From: JBJXHN01 sp046233135
Lineage (GTDB): Bacteria > Pseudomonadota > Alphaproteobacteria > Rhodospirillales > Rhodospirillaceae
Assembly (NCBI GenBank): GCA_046233135.1
Contig: JBJXHN010000003.1
Location: 620,001 to 684,000, forward strand
Reading direction: 5' to 3'
DNA length: 64,000 bases
Below the pieces are notes generated by a model that saw only the letters and a program-made list of their open reading frames with translations, was not told the origin of the DNA and ran no database searches. Shown piece by piece: positions 43,905-53,756 of this stretch (its first letter is position 1; each line of letters starts with the position of its first letter). A program made the translations under genes and the position numbers.

Positions 43905-45482
43905 CTACATCCGGTCCAGCTCTTGCCGGTGCGCATGCATCTTCAGGAAAACAGCGTAATCCTTGGCGAACTGATCCCGGGCTTCCGGGTTGGGGGCGCG
44001 GGTCGTTTCCCCCTGCTGCATGCCCTGGGCCGCCTCGGCCAGGGTGGGATAGAGACCGGCCGCCTTGGCCGCCACCATCCCGGTGCCCAGCAGCATGGCG
44101 TCCTCTGCCCCTGGTTCGACCACCGTGCAGCCGGTGGCGTCGGCATACAGTTCCATCAGCACCGGATTCTTCAGGTGGCCGCCGGTGACATGCAGGGTAT
44201 CGATGCCGTAGCCCCGCTCGTTCAGCGCGTCCAGAATATGCCGCACCCCCAGGGCGATGGCCACCGCCGTGCGCCAGTAAAGCCGGCACAGGCTGTCGAA
44301 AGAACTGTCCAGGTCCAGGCCGCTGATCACCCCCAGGGCACGCGGGTCGGCCAGCGGCGAGCGGTTGCCATGGAAATCGGGCAGCACATGCAGTCGGGAG
44401 GCCAGGGCCAGACCCTCGAACCGGCGCATCTCGGTCAGGCGCTCGCAGATGCGGGCGTGCATGGCCCCGCTCGGCTCGCCACCCGCACCGTGCAGCCGGA
44501 TCACGTGATCCAGAAGCGCCCCGGTGGCCGACTGGCCGCCTTCATTGAGCCAGCGACCGGGGACCACGGCACCGAAATAGGGTCCCCACACCCCCCGGGT
44601 CGGCCGGGGTTCGGGCGACAGGGCCATGACACAACTGGAGGTTCCGGCGATCAGCGCCAGATGATGGTCCACCGAGTCATCCCCGGCCGTCGCCCCCAGC
44701 ACGCCGAGCGTCCCCGCATGGGCATCGATCAACCCTGCCCCCACCCGACAGTCCGTGCTCAACCCCAGGAAAGCCGCAGCCTCCGCCGTCAGCGGCCCCA
44801 GGTCCTCGCCAATGGGGGCCGCCGTGTCGGGCAGGTTTCCGCGTTCCAGCAGGTCGGGCAGACCGACGATTTCCAGGAAATCCGGCTGCCAGCCCGGCGT
44901 TTCGTGGGCCAGATAGGTCCACTTGCAGGTCACCGTGCACTGGGACCGGGCCAGCGAGCCGGACGCCTTCCAGGTCAGGAAATCGGCCAGATCGAAGAAA
45001 TAGCCGGCCCGTCCCCAGCGGTCGGGATAGTGCCGTTTCAGCCACATCAGCTTGGGGATCTCCATTTCCGGAGACATCACCCCGCCCACATAGCTCAGCA
45101 CCCGGTGTCCGGTATCGGTGCATTCCCGCGCTTCCGACAGCGCCCGGTGATCCATCCACACGATGGTATCCCAGCGCGCCGCTCCGTCGCGGGAAACGCT
45201 GAAGGGCGCGCCATCCACGTCGCGCACCACCAGCGAACAGGTGGCATCGAAGCTGATCCCGGCTACCGCCGAGCCATCGGCCCCGGCATCGGCCAACGCC
45301 CCCTGCACCGCCTTGCCGACGGCGCTCCAGATCTGTTCAGAATCGTATTCCGCATGATTGGGTTCGGGCTTGCGCATTTCGATGGGCGCTTCCGCCCGCC
45401 CCAGCAGGGCGCCCTGACGGGTCAGGACCCCGGCGCGCGCGCTGCCCGTGCCGACGTCCACGCCGATCACCAAATCTCGCAT
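43905..45482 (-). CDS. FGGY family pentulose kinase (D-ribulokinase-like)
   Basis: This 525-residue sugar kinase phosphorylates a ketopentose or related polyol product using ATP. The N-terminal phosphate loop is IGVDVGTGSARAGVL. The substrate region around ISFDATCSLVV and WMDHRA, the catalytic-base Asp in VGAGLIDAHAGTLG, and the phosphate-binding IAGTSSCVMAL are seen. AHAGTLG with FDATCSLV is typical of the ribulokinase/YpCarbK branch rather than XylB or GlpK. It is the last gene of the polyol operon, so it likely phosphorylates the ketose made by the SDR dehydrogenase. Confidence 0.88.
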   Translation of the reverse strand: MRDLVIGVDVGTGSARAGVLTRQGALLGRAEAPIEMRKPEPNHAEYDSEQIWSAVGKAVQGALADAGADGSAVAGISFDATCSLVVRDVDGAPFSVSRDGAARWDTIVWMDHRALSEARECTDTGHRVLSYVGGVMSPEMEIPKLMWLKRHYPDRWGRAGYFFDLADFLTWKASGSLARSQCTVTCKWTYLAHETPGWQPDFLEIVGLPDLLERGNLPDTAAPIGEDLGPLTAEAAAFLGLSTDCRVGAGLIDAHAGTLGVLGATAGDDSVDHHLALIAGTSSCVMALSPEPRPTRGVWGPYFGAVVPGRWLNEGGQSATGALLDHVIRLHGAGGEPSGAMHARICERLTEMRRFEGLALASRLHVLPDFHGNRSPLADPRALGVISGLDLDSSFDSLCRLYWRTAVAIALGVRHILDALNERGYGIDTLHVTGGHLKNPVLMELYADATGCTVVEPGAEDAMLLGTGMVAAKAAGLYPTLAEAAQGMQQGETTRAPNPEARDQFAKDYAVFLKMHAHRQELDRM

Positions 45483-45551
45483 GACCTTATCCTTCCCCTG
45501 GTGTCTTATTCTTTCTCTTCCACGGCCCGGACCCCCGCCCGTTCCCGGAGC

Positions 45552-46268
45552 CTAAGCCGTCGACGCACCTGCCGGCAGCCTCCCCGGGTCGCCAAGCAGG
45601 TCGGGCAGCCGGGCCATGTCGCAGAATGTGGCATGGGGCGCGGCCTGTTCCAAGGCGGCACGCACGCGCGGATGGCCGGCATGGCCGCCCCCGCCGTACC
45701 CCAGCACCCGCATCCCCGCCCGATGAGCCGCTTCGACCCCCGCCGGGCTGTCCTCCACCACCACGCAGCGGGCCGGATCACACCCTTCGCTGCGCGCGGC
45801 ATGAAGGAACAGGTCGGGAGCCGGCTTGCCGTGGCGGACCATCACCGCACTGTAAATCCGCCCTTCGAAAAAGGGCAGCAGACCGGTGACCTCCAGGGCC
45901 AGGCGGATGCGCTCCACCTGGCTGGAGGAGGCCACGCAAAAGGGCACGCCCAGATCCGTCAGGGTCCGCACCACCGCTCCGATCCCCGGGGTCGGCTTCA
46001 GGTCCGCCCGGAAGGCGGCGAACAGCCGTTCCCGCATGCGGGTCAGACCGTCTTCGCCCAGGATGCAGCCGTAGTCCTGCCGCAGGATATCGATGATCGA
46101 GGCCATGCTGCGGCCGAGGAAGCGGTCATTCACCACCTCGGCCTCCAGCGTCAGGCCGGTCTCGGCGATCCCTTCCAGCAGCACCCGGGCAGCAATGGGT
46201 TCGCTGTCCACCAGTACCCCGTCGCAGTCGAAGATCACCAGCCCGGAGGTCCCTGCACGACTGTCCAT
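45552..46268 (-). CDS. HAD family hydrolase (beta-phosphoglucomutase-like)
   Basis: This is a 238-residue haloacid dehalogenase-type phosphatase, subfamily IA. Motif I is VIFDCDGVLVDSEP with both catalytic Asp residues. Motif II is the Ser in CVASSSQ. The motif III Lys lies in RHGKPAPDLFLHAA, and motif IV is CVVVEDSPAGVEAA. Similar phosphatases occur in sugar-alcohol operons and may dephosphorylate polyol or pentulose phosphates. The frame is open much further upstream, over the SDR gene, but the domain starts at 46268. Spacing to neighbours is 38 and 69 bases, on the same strand. Confidence 0.88.
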   Translation of the reverse strand: MDSRAGTSGLVIFDCDGVLVDSEPIAARVLLEGIAETGLTLEAEVVNDRFLGRSMASIIDILRQDYGCILGEDGLTRMRERLFAAFRADLKPTPGIGAVVRTLTDLGVPFCVASSSQVERIRLALEVTGLLPFFEGRIYSAVMVRHGKPAPDLFLHAARSEGCDPARCVVVEDSPAGVEAAHRAGMRVLGYGGGGHAGHPRVRAALEQAAPHATFCDMARLPDLLGDPGRLPAGASTA

Positions 46269-46306
46269 GACGGCCCTCCCGCCCGTTTCCTTCACCAAGC
46301 CGGCCC

Positions 46307-47083
46307 TTACCAACAGCTGTAGCCGGCATCCGTCACCACGATGGCCCCGGTCATCAGGCTGGCGGCATCGGAGGCCAGGAAGTGCACCACCGAAGCCACT
46401 TCCTCCGGCTGGCCCACCCGCCCCATGGGGGTCATATCCAGCCATACCTTGTACATCTCGGGGTTTTCCTTGATGCCGAAGGCGGTCAGCGGCGTCTCTA
46501 TATAGGTCGGTGCCACGGCATTGACCCGCACGCCCCGCGCCCCCCATTCCGCCGCCAGCGAGCGGGTCAACTGATGCACCGCAGCCTTGGAGGCATTGTA
46601 GAAGGACTGGGGCTGGGGTTTGTTGACGATCAGCCCGGACATGGAGCCGATGTTGATGATGGACCCGCTTTCCTGCTTCAGCATGATCCGGCCGAACGCC
46701 CGGCAGCACCAGAACAGCCCGTCCACATTCACCCCCATGTGGAAGCGCCAGTGATCGTCCGACGTTTCCTCGGCCGGCACGTCGCTGATCGCCACTCCGG
46801 CGTTATTGACCAGGATGTCCACTTGGCCGTGGTCGCGCATCACCGCGTCGGCCACCGCGTCCACCTGATCGGATTGCGTGACGTCCAGCACCGCCGGATG
46901 GGCCTTGTAACCCTTGCCGGTCAGCGCCTTGGCCACGGCCTCCGCCCGTTCGGCCTTCAGGTCGGCCACCACCACCGTGGCCCCCGCTTCGGCCAGCGCC
47001 TCGCAGCACGAGGCACCGATCCCCTGTCCGCCCCCGGTCACCACCGCGACGCGGCCTGTCAGTTTGAGTCGTTCGAGATACAT
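46307..47083 (-). CDS. SDR polyol dehydrogenase (galactitol/ribitol dehydrogenase-like)
   Basis: This 258-residue NAD-dependent short-chain dehydrogenase probably oxidises the imported sugar alcohol to a ketose. It has the coenzyme motif TGGGQGIG, NNAG, a Ser in INIGSMSG, and Tyr/Lys in SFYNASKAAVHQL. The stretches VNVDGLFWCCRAFGRIML and WLDMTPMGRVGQPEEV, and the terminal SCW, resemble galactitol and arabinitol-type dehydrogenases. The start at 47083 is favoured by AAGGGGACG just upstream; an ATG five codons earlier has none. It lies between the ABC ATPase and HAD genes of one operon. Confidence 0.88.
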   Translation of the reverse strand: MYLERLKLTGRVAVVTGGGQGIGASCCEALAEAGATVVVADLKAERAEAVAKALTGKGYKAHPAVLDVTQSDQVDAVADAVMRDHGQVDILVNNAGVAISDVPAEETSDDHWRFHMGVNVDGLFWCCRAFGRIMLKQESGSIINIGSMSGLIVNKPQPQSFYNASKAAVHQLTRSLAAEWGARGVRVNAVAPTYIETPLTAFGIKENPEMYKVWLDMTPMGRVGQPEEVASVVHFLASDAASLMTGAIVVTDAGYSCW

Positions 47084-47152
47084 GATCGTCCCCTTCATTC
47101 TCGGCCCTCAGGCGCCGGACGCCGCTGTGCGGCACGGCGCGCCTGAAGCCCC

Positions 47153-48163
<1,011 letters not shown>

Positions 48164-48183
48164 GGGGTATTTCTCCCGAACCC

Positions 48184-49014
48184 TTACTTGACCGCGCCAA
48201 AGGTCAGGCCGCGGACCAGTTGCCGCTGCGAGAACCAGCCGAGAATGAGGATGGGGGCGATCGCCATGGTCGACGCCGCCGACAGCTTGGCCCAGAACAG
48301 CCCTTCGGGACTGGAATAGGAGGCGATGAAGGCCGTCAACGGAGCCGCCTTGGCAGCCGTCAGGTTGAGGGTCCAGAACGCTTCGTTCCAGGCGAGGATG
48401 ATGTTCAGAAGGCAGGTGGACGCGATGCCCGGAACGGCCATCGGCGTCAGCACGTACAGGATCTCCTGCGGCAGAGAGGCGCCGTCCATGCGCGCCGCCT
48501 CCAGGATGTCTCCGGGGATCTCCTTGAAATAGGTGTACAGCATCCAGACGATGATCGGCAGATTGACCAGGGTCAGCACGATCACCAGGCCGGTCACCGT
48601 GTCCAGCAGGCCCCAGTCCCGGAACAGCAGATAGATCGGAACCAGAACCCCCACCGGCGGCAGCATCTTGGTGGACAGCATCCACATCAGGATGTCCTTG
48701 GTGCGCCGGGTCGGCGAAAAGGCCATGGACCAGGCCGCCGGCACGGCGATCATCAGCCCCAGCAGGGTGGAGCCGAAGGACATGATCACCGAATTCCACA
48801 TGTGGGCGAAGTAGTCCGACCGCTCCTGGACCTCGGAATAGTTCTCCAGGGTCCAGTCGAAGAACAGGAAGGCCGGCGGCGAGGCAATCGCCGTTCCTTC
48901 CGACTTGAAGCTGGTCAGGAAGGTCCACAGGATCGGGAAGAAGATCAGGATCGCCACGATCCAGGCGATGGCGGTGAAAACGACCTTGCGGCGGGTCGAG
49001 ACGGTGCGTGCCAT
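48184..49014 (-). CDS. Polyol ABC transporter permease 2 (SmoG-like)
   Basis: This 276-residue inner-membrane permease of the MalG type has about six helices. The EAA loop that contacts the ATPase is seen as ILEAARMDGASLPQEILYVLTPMAVPG. The N-terminal helix is preceded by a short basic segment (STRRK). It is encoded three bases after the first permease, within the seven-gene polyol operon. Confidence 0.94.
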   Translation of the reverse strand: MARTVSTRRKVVFTAIAWIVAILIFFPILWTFLTSFKSEGTAIASPPAFLFFDWTLENYSEVQERSDYFAHMWNSVIMSFGSTLLGLMIAVPAAWSMAFSPTRRTKDILMWMLSTKMLPPVGVLVPIYLLFRDWGLLDTVTGLVIVLTLVNLPIIVWMLYTYFKEIPGDILEAARMDGASLPQEILYVLTPMAVPGIASTCLLNIILAWNEAFWTLNLTAAKAAPLTAFIASYSSPEGLFWAKLSAASTMAIAPILILGWFSQRQLVRGLTFGAVK

Positions 49015-49017
49015 AGC

Positions 49018-49890
49018 TCAGCCCTCCAGGTTCTTGCCGATCAGGCGGATCAGGAAAATGGCGACGATGTTGGCCAGGATCACCGCAACGATGCCCCCTG
49101 CCGACGCCCCACCCACATCGAACTGCAGCAGCGCCTGCGTATAGATCAGGTAGGTGATGTTGGTGCTCTCGTAGCCCGGCCCGCCCGAGGTGGTAACCAG
49201 GATTTCGGCGAAGACGCTGAGCAGGAAGATGGTCTCTATCAGGATGACCACCGTGATCGCGCGGCCCAGATGCGGCAGGGTGATGAAGTAGAACCGCCAC
49301 CACCAGCTGGCACCGTCCATCTCGGCGGCCTCCATCTGGTCCTCGTCCAGGGACTGCAAGGCGGTCAGCAGGATCAGCGTGGCGAACGGCAGCCACTGCC
49401 ACGAGACGATCAGAATGATCGAGGTCAGCGGCGCCGACGACAGCCAGTCGATGGGTTCCAGCCCCAGGCCGTTTGCCACCCAGGCGAACAGCCCGTAGAC
49501 CGGATGCATCATCATGTTCTTCCACACCAGGGCCGACACCGTGGGCATGATGAAGAACGGCGAGATCACCAGCACCCGCACGATGCCCTGGCCGAAGACG
49601 GGCTGGTCCAGCAGTAGGGCCATCAGCAGGCCGCCGCCAACACTGATCACCAGCACCGCCCCCACCAGGATCAGGGTGTTGAACAGGGCCGAGAAAAAGG
49701 CCGGGTCGGTCAGGAAGAATTCGTAATTGAAGAACCCGGTGAATTCCTCCATCCCCGGCATCAGCAGGTTGTAGCGCAGGAACGAGAAATACAGGGTCAT
49801 GCCGAGCGGGATGGCCATCCAGCAGAACAGAAGGATGACGCTGGGCGACATCATCAGCCGGGCGGCCGACCGCGTGTGAAGCGTTGCCAT
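49018..49890 (-). CDS. Polyol ABC transporter permease 1 (SmoF-like)
   Basis: This 290-residue MalF-type permease has about six helices and the EAA loop QMEAAEMDGASWWWRFYFITLPHL. The ATG at 49890 is chosen because the first helix (LMMSPSVILLFCWMAIPLGMTLYF) follows at once; the longer open frame upstream lacks a plausible start. It works with the permease encoded next and the ATPase at 47153 to import a polyol delivered by the binding protein at 50063. Confidence 0.93.
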   Translation of the reverse strand: MATLHTRSAARLMMSPSVILLFCWMAIPLGMTLYFSFLRYNLLMPGMEEFTGFFNYEFFLTDPAFFSALFNTLILVGAVLVISVGGGLLMALLLDQPVFGQGIVRVLVISPFFIMPTVSALVWKNMMMHPVYGLFAWVANGLGLEPIDWLSSAPLTSIILIVSWQWLPFATLILLTALQSLDEDQMEAAEMDGASWWWRFYFITLPHLGRAITVVILIETIFLLSVFAEILVTTSGGPGYESTNITYLIYTQALLQFDVGGASAGGIVAVILANIVAIFLIRLIGKNLEG

Positions 49891-50062
49891 GACAGGCCTC
49901 CTCGACATCGCACGGCGCGGTCGGCCCCCGGATGAAAACGGGAGACAGGACGCGGCCGGGACTGCCGGTGGATCGGGCGAAGCGAACGGGGACGGAAAAA
50001 TGGCGGGCCGGAGTGGGAGAAAGATCACCCCGGCCCGCCGAGAGGCCGGATGGGAGGCGGCC

Positions 50063-51391
50063 CTAGTTGATGTATCCGCCCCGGCGCATCTCCCGCTCGG
50101 TGATGCGCTGCGCGTTCTCAAGCGCCTGGTTCACGCTGGCCTGACCGGCCAGCGCGGCCGAGAACTGCTGGCCCACCGCCGTGCCGATGCCCTGGAATTC
50201 GGGGATGGCAACGAACTGAACGCCGGTATAGGGCACGTCGTCCACCGCCGGATGCTTGGGATCGGCGGCATTGATCGAGCGCAGGGTCATCGCCGCGAAG
50301 GGCGCCGCTTCCTGATAGGCCGGGTTTTCGTAGAGCGAGGTGCGGGTGCCCGGCGGCACGTTGGCCCAGCCTTCCTTCTCCGCCACCATTTCCGTATAGG
50401 CCTTGCCGGTGGCCCAGGAAATGAAGGTCTTCGCCGCCTCTTCCTTCTGCGAACCGGCGGGGATGCCCAGGTTCCAGGCCCACAGCCAGTTGCCGCGCTT
50501 GCCCAGCCCCTTGTCGGGCGCCAGGGCAAAGCCGACCTGGTCGGCCACCGTCGATTCATCGGGGTTGGTCACGAAGGACGCGGCCACCGTGGCGTCGATC
50601 CACATGCCGCACTTGCCGGTCTGGAACAGGGCGAGGTTTTCGTTGAAGCCGTTCGACGACGCGCCCGGCGGGCCTGCATCGGTCATCAGGTCCACATAGA
50701 ACTTCAGCGTGTCCTTCCAGGCCGGCTGGTCGAACTGGGGCTGCCAGTCCATGTCGAACCAGCGCGCGCCGAAGGAATTGGCCATGGCGCTGAGAAAGGC
50801 CATGTTCTCGCCCCAGCCCGCCTTGCCGCGCAGGCAGATGCCGTAGACCTCGTTGTCCTTGTCGGTGATCTTTCGGGCCGCGTCACCGATGAAGTCCCAG
50901 GTGGGTTCCTCGGGCATGGTCAGACCGGCCTTCTCGAACAGATCGGTGCGATACATGACCATCGAGCTTTCGCCATAGAAAGGCGCGGCATACAGCGTGC
51001 CCTCGTAGGTCAGGGCCGAACGGATCGCCGGCAGCAGATCATCCACGTCGTAGTCGGCCCCCAGATCATCCAGCGCCACCAGCCAGCCCTGCTTGGCCCA
51101 AATCGGCACCTCGTAGGTGCCGATGGTCATGATGTCGTACTGGCCACCCTTGGTGGCGATGTCGGTGGTGACCTTCTGGCGGAGCACGTTCTCCTCCATG
51201 GTCACCCACTCCAGGGTGATATCCGGATGCGCCTCGGTGAAAGCGCCGGACAGCTTCTGCATGCGGATCATGTCGCCATTGTTGACCGTGGCGATGGTCA
51301 ACGTGGTCTCCGCCAGCGCAGGCGCGGACAGCGCGAGAAGGGAACAGGCCCCCAGCAAAGCAGAGGCGCGAAAGCCCTTGTGAAACTTCAT
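50063..51391 (-). CDS. Polyol ABC transporter substrate-binding protein (SmoE-like)
   Basis: This 442-residue family 1 extracellular solute-binding protein has a clear signal peptide (about 1-27, ending APALAE). The mature part starts TTLTIATVNNGDM, and WLVALDDLGADYDVDDLLP and YAAPFYGESSMVMYRTDLF are typical of mannitol/sorbitol-type binding proteins. GGGAGG lies six bases before the ATG. It is encoded 172 bases before the first permease and 221 bases after the SorC-type regulator, with a palindrome upstream that probably marks the operator of the transport operon. Confidence 0.93.
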   Translation of the reverse strand: MKFHKGFRASALLGACSLLALSAPALAETTLTIATVNNGDMIRMQKLSGAFTEAHPDITLEWVTMEENVLRQKVTTDIATKGGQYDIMTIGTYEVPIWAKQGWLVALDDLGADYDVDDLLPAIRSALTYEGTLYAAPFYGESSMVMYRTDLFEKAGLTMPEEPTWDFIGDAARKITDKDNEVYGICLRGKAGWGENMAFLSAMANSFGARWFDMDWQPQFDQPAWKDTLKFYVDLMTDAGPPGASSNGFNENLALFQTGKCGMWIDATVAASFVTNPDESTVADQVGFALAPDKGLGKRGNWLWAWNLGIPAGSQKEEAAKTFISWATGKAYTEMVAEKEGWANVPPGTRTSLYENPAYQEAAPFAAMTLRSINAADPKHPAVDDVPYTGVQFVAIPEFQGIGTAVGQQFSAALAGQASVNQALENAQRITEREMRRGGYIN

Positions 51392-51440
51392 GGTTTTCCT
51401 CCCGGTCAACGTCGTTGCGTTGGGCATTTGCCTTGTTATG

Positions 51441-51452
51441 GAGCAATTACTC
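51441..51452. promoter_or_regulatory. SorC-type operator candidate
   Basis: GAGCAATTACTC is a 12-base near-palindrome (ten symmetric positions) 49 bases upstream of the binding-protein ATG. It is AT-richer than its surroundings and sits in the gap after the regulator gene. It is the best visible candidate for control of the polyol operon. Confidence 0.5.
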
Positions 51453-51612
51453 ACTTTCGCGCCGACAATGTCAAGACAGATCCATGCCGCATTGCACAAG
51501 GGAAACGCGCAATCCGAGAAATTTCCTCGGAATTACCGAGCCCTCGGCCCATGCGAACGGCTCCCGCGCCGGGGTTCCGGGCGAGGCATGGAAGACGACG
51601 ATGACGGGAATA

Positions 51613-52572
51613 TCAGCGGGGTTTCAGCAGGGACTCGGCGGTCGCTTCATCGGTGATCAGGCCGCTGACCAGACCGTTGCGCACCACGGCGCGCAAGCCC
51701 GGCAGCTTGCGCCGGCCCATGGCCAGAACGGTCACCAGGGTGCCTTCTCCCCAGGACAGGGGGGCACTGGCCACCCGTTCATTGGTGGGCGCATCCACCA
51801 GCCTGCCTTCGGCATCGAAGGCCCAGCCGATGATTTCCCCCACCGCGCCGGCTTTTTGCAGGGCCTCCAGCTCCGCCTCGGTGACGAAGCCGTCTTCCAG
51901 CAGCGGTGCCTTGCGCCCCAGATCCCCCAGGCCGACGAAAACCACGTCAGCCTGCCGGGCCAGCGTCAGGCTTTTCTGGATCACCGATTGGCGATGCAGG
52001 CTGTCCCGTTCCTCGATGGTGGCGGCGATCACCGGGGCCGGCATCAGGTAGTGGTTGGCCTTGACCAGATCGGCCATGGTGAAGATGGCGCTGTAGAACG
52101 CCGCCGAGCCGTCCGGGGCGATATTGCCGGTCAGCGACACCACCGTTTTCTCGGGCACGTCCAGGGGCGGCAGGCCTTCGATCGCCGCTTTCAGGGTCCG
52201 GCCGCTGCCGATGGCGATGGTCTTGATCGCCGGGTCCAGCAGGCAGCGTTCCAGCTCTGCCGAGCCGGCCTCGGCGATGCCAAGGGTGGTGGAATCCGAC
52301 GCCGGATCGGTGGGCACCACCTCGCAGAACCGCAGGCCGAAGACATCCTGCACCCGTGCCGCCAGGTCCAGGCAATGGGCGATGGGATGGTCCAGGCGGA
52401 TCTTCACCAGCCCCTCGGACACCGCCAGAGAGACCAGCCGCTGCGCCGCCTGACGGGAGATGCCCAGCTTCTCGGCGATCTCCTCCTGGGTATTGCGGGC
52501 GACGTAATAAAGCCAGCCAGCCCGCGCCGCGTCGTCCAGGCGTGTGCCCCCTGCCCCCTTGCGATTGCTCAT
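51613..52572 (-). CDS. SorC family sugar-binding transcriptional regulator
   Basis: This 319-residue regulator has an N-terminal helix-turn-helix (about 18-58, NTQEEIAEKLGISRQAAQRLVSLA) and a large sugar-phosphate-binding domain (about 65-315) with IAIGSGRTLKAAIEGL, VSLTGNIAPDGSAAF and FVGLGDLG, all family features. It is encoded just ahead of the polyol ABC operon on the same strand and should respond to the polyol or its phosphorylated product. The nearest candidate site is at 51441-51452. Confidence 0.93.
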   Translation of the reverse strand: MSNRKGAGGTRLDDAARAGWLYYVARNTQEEIAEKLGISRQAAQRLVSLAVSEGLVKIRLDHPIAHCLDLAARVQDVFGLRFCEVVPTDPASDSTTLGIAEAGSAELERCLLDPAIKTIAIGSGRTLKAAIEGLPPLDVPEKTVVSLTGNIAPDGSAAFYSAIFTMADLVKANHYLMPAPVIAATIEERDSLHRQSVIQKSLTLARQADVVFVGLGDLGRKAPLLEDGFVTEAELEALQKAGAVGEIIGWAFDAEGRLVDAPTNERVASAPLSWGEGTLVTVLAMGRRKLPGLRAVVRNGLVSGLITDEATAESLLKPR

Positions 52573-52702
52573 CCCGTTCCTCCACGCCGGACCGTTGCCG
52601 TCCGTTTCATCAGGCCGTTCCGTCGGGCCGTTTCACCGGGTCATTGTGACCGCAGTGTGACGGGGTTCCCAGGGGAAAGACAGCGACAGACCGTCCTCCC
52701 GC

Positions 52703-53653
52703 CTATGCCCCCACGTCTGCCCGGCGGGGCAAGTCGGCCCCCCGGCGGGAACAGGTGATGGCGGCGGCCCGCGCGGCGAAACCCAGCACGGCCGCCACGT
52801 CCGCCTCCGGCAAGGCGCGCAGGGCCGCCGGCGTCAGCGCGTCCCGCTCGGCCAGGGCACAGAGCAGACCGGCCTGGAACGTATCCCCAGCCCCCACCGT
52901 GTCCACCAGCGGCCCCGGCGCGCAGGGCACGGCGAAGGTCTGCGTCGCCGTCCAGGCGATGGCGTCGTTTTCACCGTCGGTGACCACCACCAGTGCCGGT
53001 CCCGCGCCGGCCCCGTCCCTGCCCGGATCAAGCCAGGCCCGCGCCGCCTCCGCGGGATCACAGCCGGGAAACAGTAGATCGAAGTCCTCCCGCGAGATCT
53101 TCAGCAGGGTCACATGGGGCAGCAGGTCGTCCAGGGTGCGGCGCCACACCGCCATGTCCGGTTCCACGGTCGGGCGGACATTGGGGTCGAACGACAGGAA
53201 GCGCCGCCCGCTTTCCCGCCGGGCAAGGGCTTTCAGGGTGCCGGCCACCGGCTCCACGGCGGTGGCGATGGAGCCCATGTGCACCGCCCGCACCCTCGCG
53301 TCCGGTTCCGGCAGATCCTCGAGCGTCAGCAGACGGTCGGCGGTACGGCCGCCGTTGAAGGAATAGCGGGCCACCCCGTGGGCATCCAGGCTGACCACCG
53401 CCAGGCTGGTGGGATCGGCCTTGCTGGGACAGGGCGAGATGTCCACTCCTTCCCGCACCAGAAATGCCCGCAGACGGCCCCCGAAATAGTCGGTGGACAG
53501 CCCGGTGAACAGCGCCACCCCCTGTCCCAGCCGCGCCAGCCCCACCGCCACGTTGAAAGGCGAGCCGCCGGGCCGGGCGTCCATCTGCACCCCGTCCGCC
53601 CGCTCTTCGGTGACGAAGACGTCTAAAAGCGCCTCTCCGCAGACCAGAAACAT
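52703..53653 (-). CDS. PfkB family carbohydrate kinase (fructokinase-like)
   Basis: This 316-residue ribokinase-fold kinase has the N-terminal FLVCGEALLDVFV, the substrate-binding GGSPFNVAVGLARLG and the C-terminal catalytic motif VDTVGAGDTFQAGLLCAL, with the Asp acting as base. It most resembles fructokinases. Oxidation of sorbitol or mannitol would give fructose, so it may serve the polyol operon next door, from which it is separated by 130 bases. The start at 53653 has GGGAGGTG eight bases upstream. Confidence 0.9.
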   Translation of the reverse strand: MFLVCGEALLDVFVTEERADGVQMDARPGGSPFNVAVGLARLGQGVALFTGLSTDYFGGRLRAFLVREGVDISPCPSKADPTSLAVVSLDAHGVARYSFNGGRTADRLLTLEDLPEPDARVRAVHMGSIATAVEPVAGTLKALARRESGRRFLSFDPNVRPTVEPDMAVWRRTLDDLLPHVTLLKISREDFDLLFPGCDPAEAARAWLDPGRDGAGAGPALVVVTDGENDAIAWTATQTFAVPCAPGPLVDTVGAGDTFQAGLLCALAERDALTPAALRALPEADVAAVLGFAARAAAITCSRRGADLPRRADVGA

Positions 53654-53756
53654 CGCTGCACACCTCCCGTTCAGTGGTCCGGCGCCCATTTCCGGGTCGC
53701 CGGTTGCGTCCGCGATTCAACGAGAGGGAAGCCGGTTTGTCCAGAGCATGTGCTCA